Below are positions 60,501 through 64,000 of a DNA stretch of 64,000 nucleotides, piece by piece. The stretch is from positions 26,537-90,536 of the forward strand of contig JABYQR010000177.1 of NCBI GenBank assembly GCA_022592445.1, written 5' to 3'. The DNA comes from Cytidiella melzeri (Eukaryota > Basidiomycota > Agaricomycetes > Polyporales > Irpicaceae). A program made the position numbers and the translations under genes. A model generated the notes under the pieces. It searched no databases, was not told the DNA's origin, and saw only the letters and a program-made list of their open reading frames with translations. How positions within the stretch are numbered: the stretch's first letter is position 1; the number at the start of each line of letters is the position of its first letter.

Positions 60501-60558
60501 CAGGCGCATTCCGAATGGTATTATGATGAACCTGGGAATGCTCGAGAATCCCACCTGA
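57526..60558 (+). pseudogene. DDE-superfamily transposase with one premature stop
   Basis: Starts MPRARKKVCLAQSQWPAGAR. Short introns interrupt it (for example after LNQ at 57885, and in the VKQR block near 60193-60252). An acidic N-terminal part, a helical middle (LKLVKQVNEVIIPNLGL, RWLRKLGYEQ) and the catalytic core follow. The core has all three acids in normal context: D in IAIFQDESIFH, D in ATFYLDHSTGHGAY, E in FLPKFHCEFNPIEMYW. The end reads RRIPNGIMMNLG, as in related fungal transposases. A TAA at 59026-59028 lies where relatives have a coding triplet; a single C-to-T change from CAA would produce it. Apart from this stop the gene appears complete. Related families move by cut and paste at TA sites. 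Confidence 0.75.
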
Positions 60559-60570
60559 GGCGGGCACGAT
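60557..60570. repeat. Target-site duplication, left copy (LINE)
   Basis: GAGGCGGGCACGAT; its partner GAGGCGGACACGAT lies at 61006-61019 with one mismatch in 14. The two enclose the LINE fragment and its poly(A). The left copy includes the last two bases of the transposase stop codon. Confidence 0.65.
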
Positions 60571-61005
60571 CCAACAACCTGGCCGCACAAGCAGCCCGGG
60601 CCATTCTCAATCACGCACCCACCGGGGAGTACCGTTCGCGATTCTTCCCAACCAAACCCACACGTTGCAACCATTGCAACGTTTTTCACTCCCGCGCACA
60701 TATCCTCAACCAGTGCACGCGGTACCAACGGCCGCGGCGCAATTTTTTGGAGTTCCTCAGAAACTCGGCTGATCCTGCTCCTGCTCTTCACACTTTCCTA
60801 CTCGAGAATCCTCTTGCTTTCACTTTTGATCACGCTCCCAGTATTGATGAGACATCTCTCACTTAGTTGCATACTTTCTTTGCGCATTTCGTGCGTCTTG
60901 ACTATCAGTCTCCCTGTTGCGCATATCCTACTGTGCGTATATTACCTTAGTTTGTACCGTCCCTGGCCTCCCCGACGAATAATATTACTGATTTAAAAAA
61001 AAAAA
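60571..61005 (+). mobile_element. 5'-truncated non-LTR retrotransposon (LINE) copy with poly(A) tail
   Basis: One open frame runs to TAG near 60866 and reads NLAAQAARAILNHAPTGEYR, RFFPTKPTRCNHCN, then H-x6-C with AHILNQCTRY and FLLENPLAFTF. This C-terminal pattern with a C-x2-C..H..C finger is that of fungal LINEs (Tad-like group), after the RNase H part. The 3' UTR ends in a run of A at 60994-61005. A 14-bp direct repeat flanks the copy. The upstream LINE domains (endonuclease, reverse transcriptase) are missing, as usual for aborted target-primed insertion. Confidence 0.65.
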
Positions 61006-61068
61006 GAGGCGGACACGATGAGCGGTATATGGGGGTCATGTGCAGTATTTGGGGTCCGCATTACTCGA

Positions 61069-61591
61069 TGTTTGAAAGTTACGAGTGTAGGGGATGACTA
61101 GGAGAGTCAACTAACTCTGGGAGTAAGTGTCTTATTATTTCTCTGCTCTCTAGGAGCGGTATATATACATGTCTGTAACTAGATTACTAATGCTATAGTA
61201 ATGTCATATGAGTAAGGATTGGTAAGGATTGGTAATCCTATGAGTAATGATTGGTAATGCACAGTCCTGCTTGCTAATGCTACTGAATAGAGAATGTAAG
61301 CGATGACTGAGCATCCTACATAACTGAATGGTGCTGACTGAGCCTTTAGTAAGCTCAATACATTTGGTATATGAAATATGAGTCATGCAGAAGCCTCATG
61401 GTACTTCTGCTATTCAGTCATGGAGACTACTGGAACACGATGCCATATGGTGCAAGTATCGCATCGTGTGTGATCATAAGGATGGTGGAATCACATGCTA
61501 TGTACTATCTGATCTTATCTATCTACATATCTAATCTACATTGTCCATAGATCTGATGTCCGATAATCAGCGATACAATCTCGCTTTGACA
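61069..61591 (-). repeat. 3' long terminal repeat of the Copia element
   Basis: On the minus strand it starts TGTCAAAGCGAG at 61591 and ends CTTTCAAACA at 61069, so TG..CA ends with matching TGT/ACA, 523 bp. A TATA box (ATGTATATATACC) lies near 61155. Short direct repeats of the type ACCAATCCTT lie near 61210-61250. The 5-bp flank is CTCGA (61064-61068); its partner would be outside the window. Confidence 0.65.
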
Positions 61592-61601
61592 CTCCCACTT
61601 G
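61592..61601 (-). other. Polypurine tract of the Copia element
   Basis: AAGTGGGAG directly precedes the LTR on the minus strand, the normal primer site for plus-strand DNA synthesis. Confidence 0.65.
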
Positions 61602-61668
61602 ATGCCAACATCATTTTGCTTTGAGCTACTTTGAATGACAGCATCTCGTCAGGGTGCAGTGAAGTTCA

Positions 61669-63090
61669 CTAGTCCAAGACTCCCACTGAATTTAGACTGT
61701 TCTGAAATGCCAATGACTTGGTCATAATATCAGCAACTTGGTCTTCAGTTGGGATGGCATAGAGTTCTGCCTTTTTGTCTTCATTTATGAACTCGCAAAC
61801 ATAGTGGTAACGAATGTCAATGTGCTTTGAACGAGCTTCAATCTTTGGATTCTTTGTGAAGAAGATGGCACCGTGGTTGTCGCAATAGATCGTAGTGGGA
61901 CCTCTTGGTGACATATCCAATTCCGTAAGCATAGTACGTATCCAAGCACACTGCCTCGCTGTGCCGCATAATGCCATGTACTCTGCTTCCATTGAAGAGA
62001 GTGCTACGGTCTTCTGTTTTCTCGAGACCCATGACACTGCGCCTTTGGCCAGAAGGAATGCATAGCCAGTAGTGGAGTGTCTATTGTCTTTGTTCTCAGC
62101 CCAGTCTGCGTCTGAGTACCCAACTAGTCCAGATTGGCTGTGTCCATCATACTTGATAGCATGTGACTGAGTACCAAGTAGATAACGGAGTATGTACTTT
62201 GCAGCATTCATATGGATCTGAGTGGGATTTGACATATACTGAGAAAGACGTATGACAGCATATGAAATGTCGGGACGAGTACCAATCATAACATATATGA
62301 GTGTACCAATCAAGGCTTGATATGAACTCCTAAGCTCATGTTCCGCTGTATAGTCGGAATCTGCTTTACGAAGTTCTAGTCCAGATGGTAAAGGTGTACG
62401 GGCAGGATTAGCATTGATCATTTGAAAACGTTTAAGAGCATCTTCAATGTACGACCCTTGAGAAAGGTAGAGTGTACGCTCTTTACGATTTCTATGCACT
62501 TGCATGCCTAGGATTAGCCTTGCTTCTCCTAAGTCACGCATCTCATATTGATTCATGAGATTTGTCTTGAGTGCTTTGATCCCAGCTTTATCGTTGCCAA
62601 TAGGAAATATATCATCAACATAGAGGATAAGCATCAAAGTCCCCCCTTGTTGGTGATATATGTATACACCAGCATCGGACTCAATACGTTCAAAGCCTAA
62701 AGCTACAAGCGTATTGTGTATTTTGATATTCCAAGTTTGTGAAGCTTGTTTAAGCCCATAAATGGCTTTCTTAAGCAAACAAACATGGTTCTCTTTTCCC
62801 TTCTCTACGAAACCTTCTGGTTGTTCCATATAGATTTCCTCATCCAGTTCACCGTACAGGAATGCTGTTTTTACGTCCAGTGCCTCGATTTCCCAATTCT
62901 TGAGTGCAGCTATAGCTAGTAGCGTGCGGATGGACTCAAAACGTGCGACTGGTGAGAAGGTTTCTTGATAATCGATTCCTTCAACTTGCGTGAAGCCTTT
63001 TGCTACAAGACGTGCTTTGTAACGACCGTCAGATTTGACTGCAAAGACCCATTTGCATTTGACTATTTTTGTGAAGGGTCTGGTTGTTTT
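61669..63090 (-). pseudogene. Copia pol: reverse transcriptase and RNase H part
   Basis: From the shift point the frame reads IVKCKWVFAVKSDGRYKARL, VAKGFTQVEGIDYQETFSPV, then LDVKTAFLYGELDEEIYMEQ, the YVDD active-site box (LILYVDDI), and RNase H with YSDADWAENKDNRHSTTGYA and VALSSMEAEYMAL, ending near 61669. All reverse transcriptase landmarks are intact from the first conserved block on. It is out of frame with the upstream part of pol, so the polyprotein cannot be made in one piece from this copy. Confidence 0.85.
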
Positions 63091-64000
63091 ACAAGCTTCC
63101 AAGTGCCATTTTTCATTTGAGAGGCAATTTCGTCTTGTGCAGCAGCGTACCATAAATCTCTATTGTCACTTTTCATCGCTTGTTTCCAAGTCTGAGGAAA
63201 TTCGTTCATTGCAAACGCCGTGACATATGAAGACAATATATATTCTAGAGATTCAGATTGACCCTCCGATTGACTCGGTAGATCAGATGGGAGATCAATG
63301 TTCAATTCCTCCGGTGTCGAAGGTAATCTAGAAGATCCAGGTACTGCATTAGACGCTGTACGTCTTACTGGTCCAGGTACTGCTGGCTTCGTTGATTCTC
63401 TCCATTTAGCCGTTTGCTCCTTTTGTCGCTTTTCAACACCCTTATCGCGTGCAACTGCCTGTTCATTACGCTTCACTTCGTCAACTGGATTAAAGCCAAG
63501 CGAAGGATTCTTTCCAGCAGTTGATCTCTTTGGTCGAGACGGTAGTTGCTGCTGTACTGGTTGACGTGCATTTGAACGTGAAGGCTGAGGCAGTGCTTGC
63601 TGCGGTCTACTGACTGGTGTGCCGCGGGTATTACGACTGGGTGCTCTCGGCTGAGGTACAGGCTGCTGAGGAGGATTCTGCGGTTCTTGTTGTCTTGGAT
63701 GATTATCATCTCTATCATCAAGCTCATTGTGACCAGCATCATCGTCCTCATCAACAAAAGGTAAATCGATATCATGTAGAGGTTGTGGATTATCGTCGGA
63801 TTGGGGTTGTTTGGAAAGAGAAGTATCAAGATCGGTACGATATGGGAAAGTATTCTCGTCAAACTTTACGTCGGTCGCTAAGACTATCTGTTGTTTATCC
63901 CAGAACCGGTAACCCTTAAGACCAGGTTCATATCCAACGAATATCATAGGAGCTGCCTTGGCAGACAGCTTGTTCTGACGACGTTCCTTGTGTATAAAGA
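63063..64000 (-). pseudogene. Copia pol: integrase C-terminus, linker and reverse transcriptase start
   Basis: The frame is open to the window edge (…KLSAKAAPMIFVGYEPGLKG, the integrase end motif), followed by a Pro/Gln/Asp-rich linker and the start of reverse transcriptase (MNEFPQTWKQAMKSDNRDLW, then NGTWKLVKQPDPSQK). It stops at TAG 63065-63063. The next block of reverse transcriptase continues in another frame, so one base has been lost or gained within about 63066-63090, near a run of five A. Confidence 0.8.

Larger units (their letters stand above)
57314..61068 (+). mobile_element. Tc1/mariner-like DDE DNA transposon, left end present, right end not in window
   Basis: The element begins CAGTGCCCCGCGCC at 57314, directly after TA (57312-57313), as expected for a TA-targeting transposon with CAGT ends. 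It carries one transposase gene (57526-60558). The matching right terminal repeat (ending GGGGCACTG then TA) is not found before the Copia LTR at 61069, so it was lost or lies beyond the Copia insertion. A LINE copy is nested within at 60571-61005. Confidence 0.6.
61069..64000 (-). mobile_element. Ty1/Copia LTR retrotransposon, 3' half
   Basis: Read on the minus strand, the element enters at the window's right edge inside the integrase end, then reverse transcriptase, RNase H, polypurine tract and LTR. The order integrase before reverse transcriptase defines the Copia group. The 5' LTR, gag, protease and most of integrase lie beyond 64000. A frameshift breaks the pol gene. Confidence 0.88.

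Overview
The window is nuclear DNA of a filamentous basidiomycete, most likely an Agaricomycete. Genes are packed on both strands and split by many 48-60 nt introns with GT..AG (occasionally GC..AG) ends. Several families are typical of Agaricomycetes: a Zn2Cys6 regulator, a DUF6533-like membrane protein fragment, a long proline-rich fasciclin protein and DDE/LINE/Copia elements. Gene models below were spliced by hand from reading frame, intron phase and family conservation; no search was run.

Left block (1-12.2 kb): the start of a Zn2Cys6 transcription factor, a very long DYRK-family kinase (Pom1/DYRK2 type), a mitochondrial PDK/BCKDK-type kinase, and a chromodomain protein with a coiled coil and a possible C-terminal zinc finger. 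A gene-poor island follows (12.2-20.3 kb); it holds two short, clearly related tandem genes of unknown function and otherwise nothing recognisable.

Core block (20.3-51.2 kb): mostly housekeeping genes. These are proteasome ATPase Rpt1 divergent from V-ATPase subunit A, a secreted fasciclin protein, an NmrA-like protein, exocyst Sec3 divergent from mitochondrial ribosomal protein uL15m, splicing factor Prp38, an MFS transporter, an Rco1-like double-PHD protein (Rpd3S-type deacetylase complex), the MCM-binding protein MCMBP, and a phosphopentomutase/phosphoglucomutase. They show no shared pathway; their order reflects compact divergent and convergent pairs (69-243 bp between partners). A diverged tandem repeat of about 107 bp lies at 30.3-30.9 kb.

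Right block (51.2-64 kb): decaying and mobile DNA. It holds fragments of a DUF6533-like gene and of a fungal transcription-factor domain, flanked by small palindromes; a tandem satellite of about 180 bp; a DDE (Tc1/mariner-like) DNA transposon inserted in that satellite at a TA; a 5'-truncated LINE with poly(A) and a 14-bp target duplication at the transposase stop codon; and the 3' half of a frameshifted Ty1/Copia element with its LTR, running off the window.

No wholly new system is evident. The items most worth a second look are the unknown tandem gene pair, the chromodomain/zinc-finger protein, the run of three micro-exons over the phosphomutase active site, the 30-kb periodic repeat, and the nested transposon insertions.
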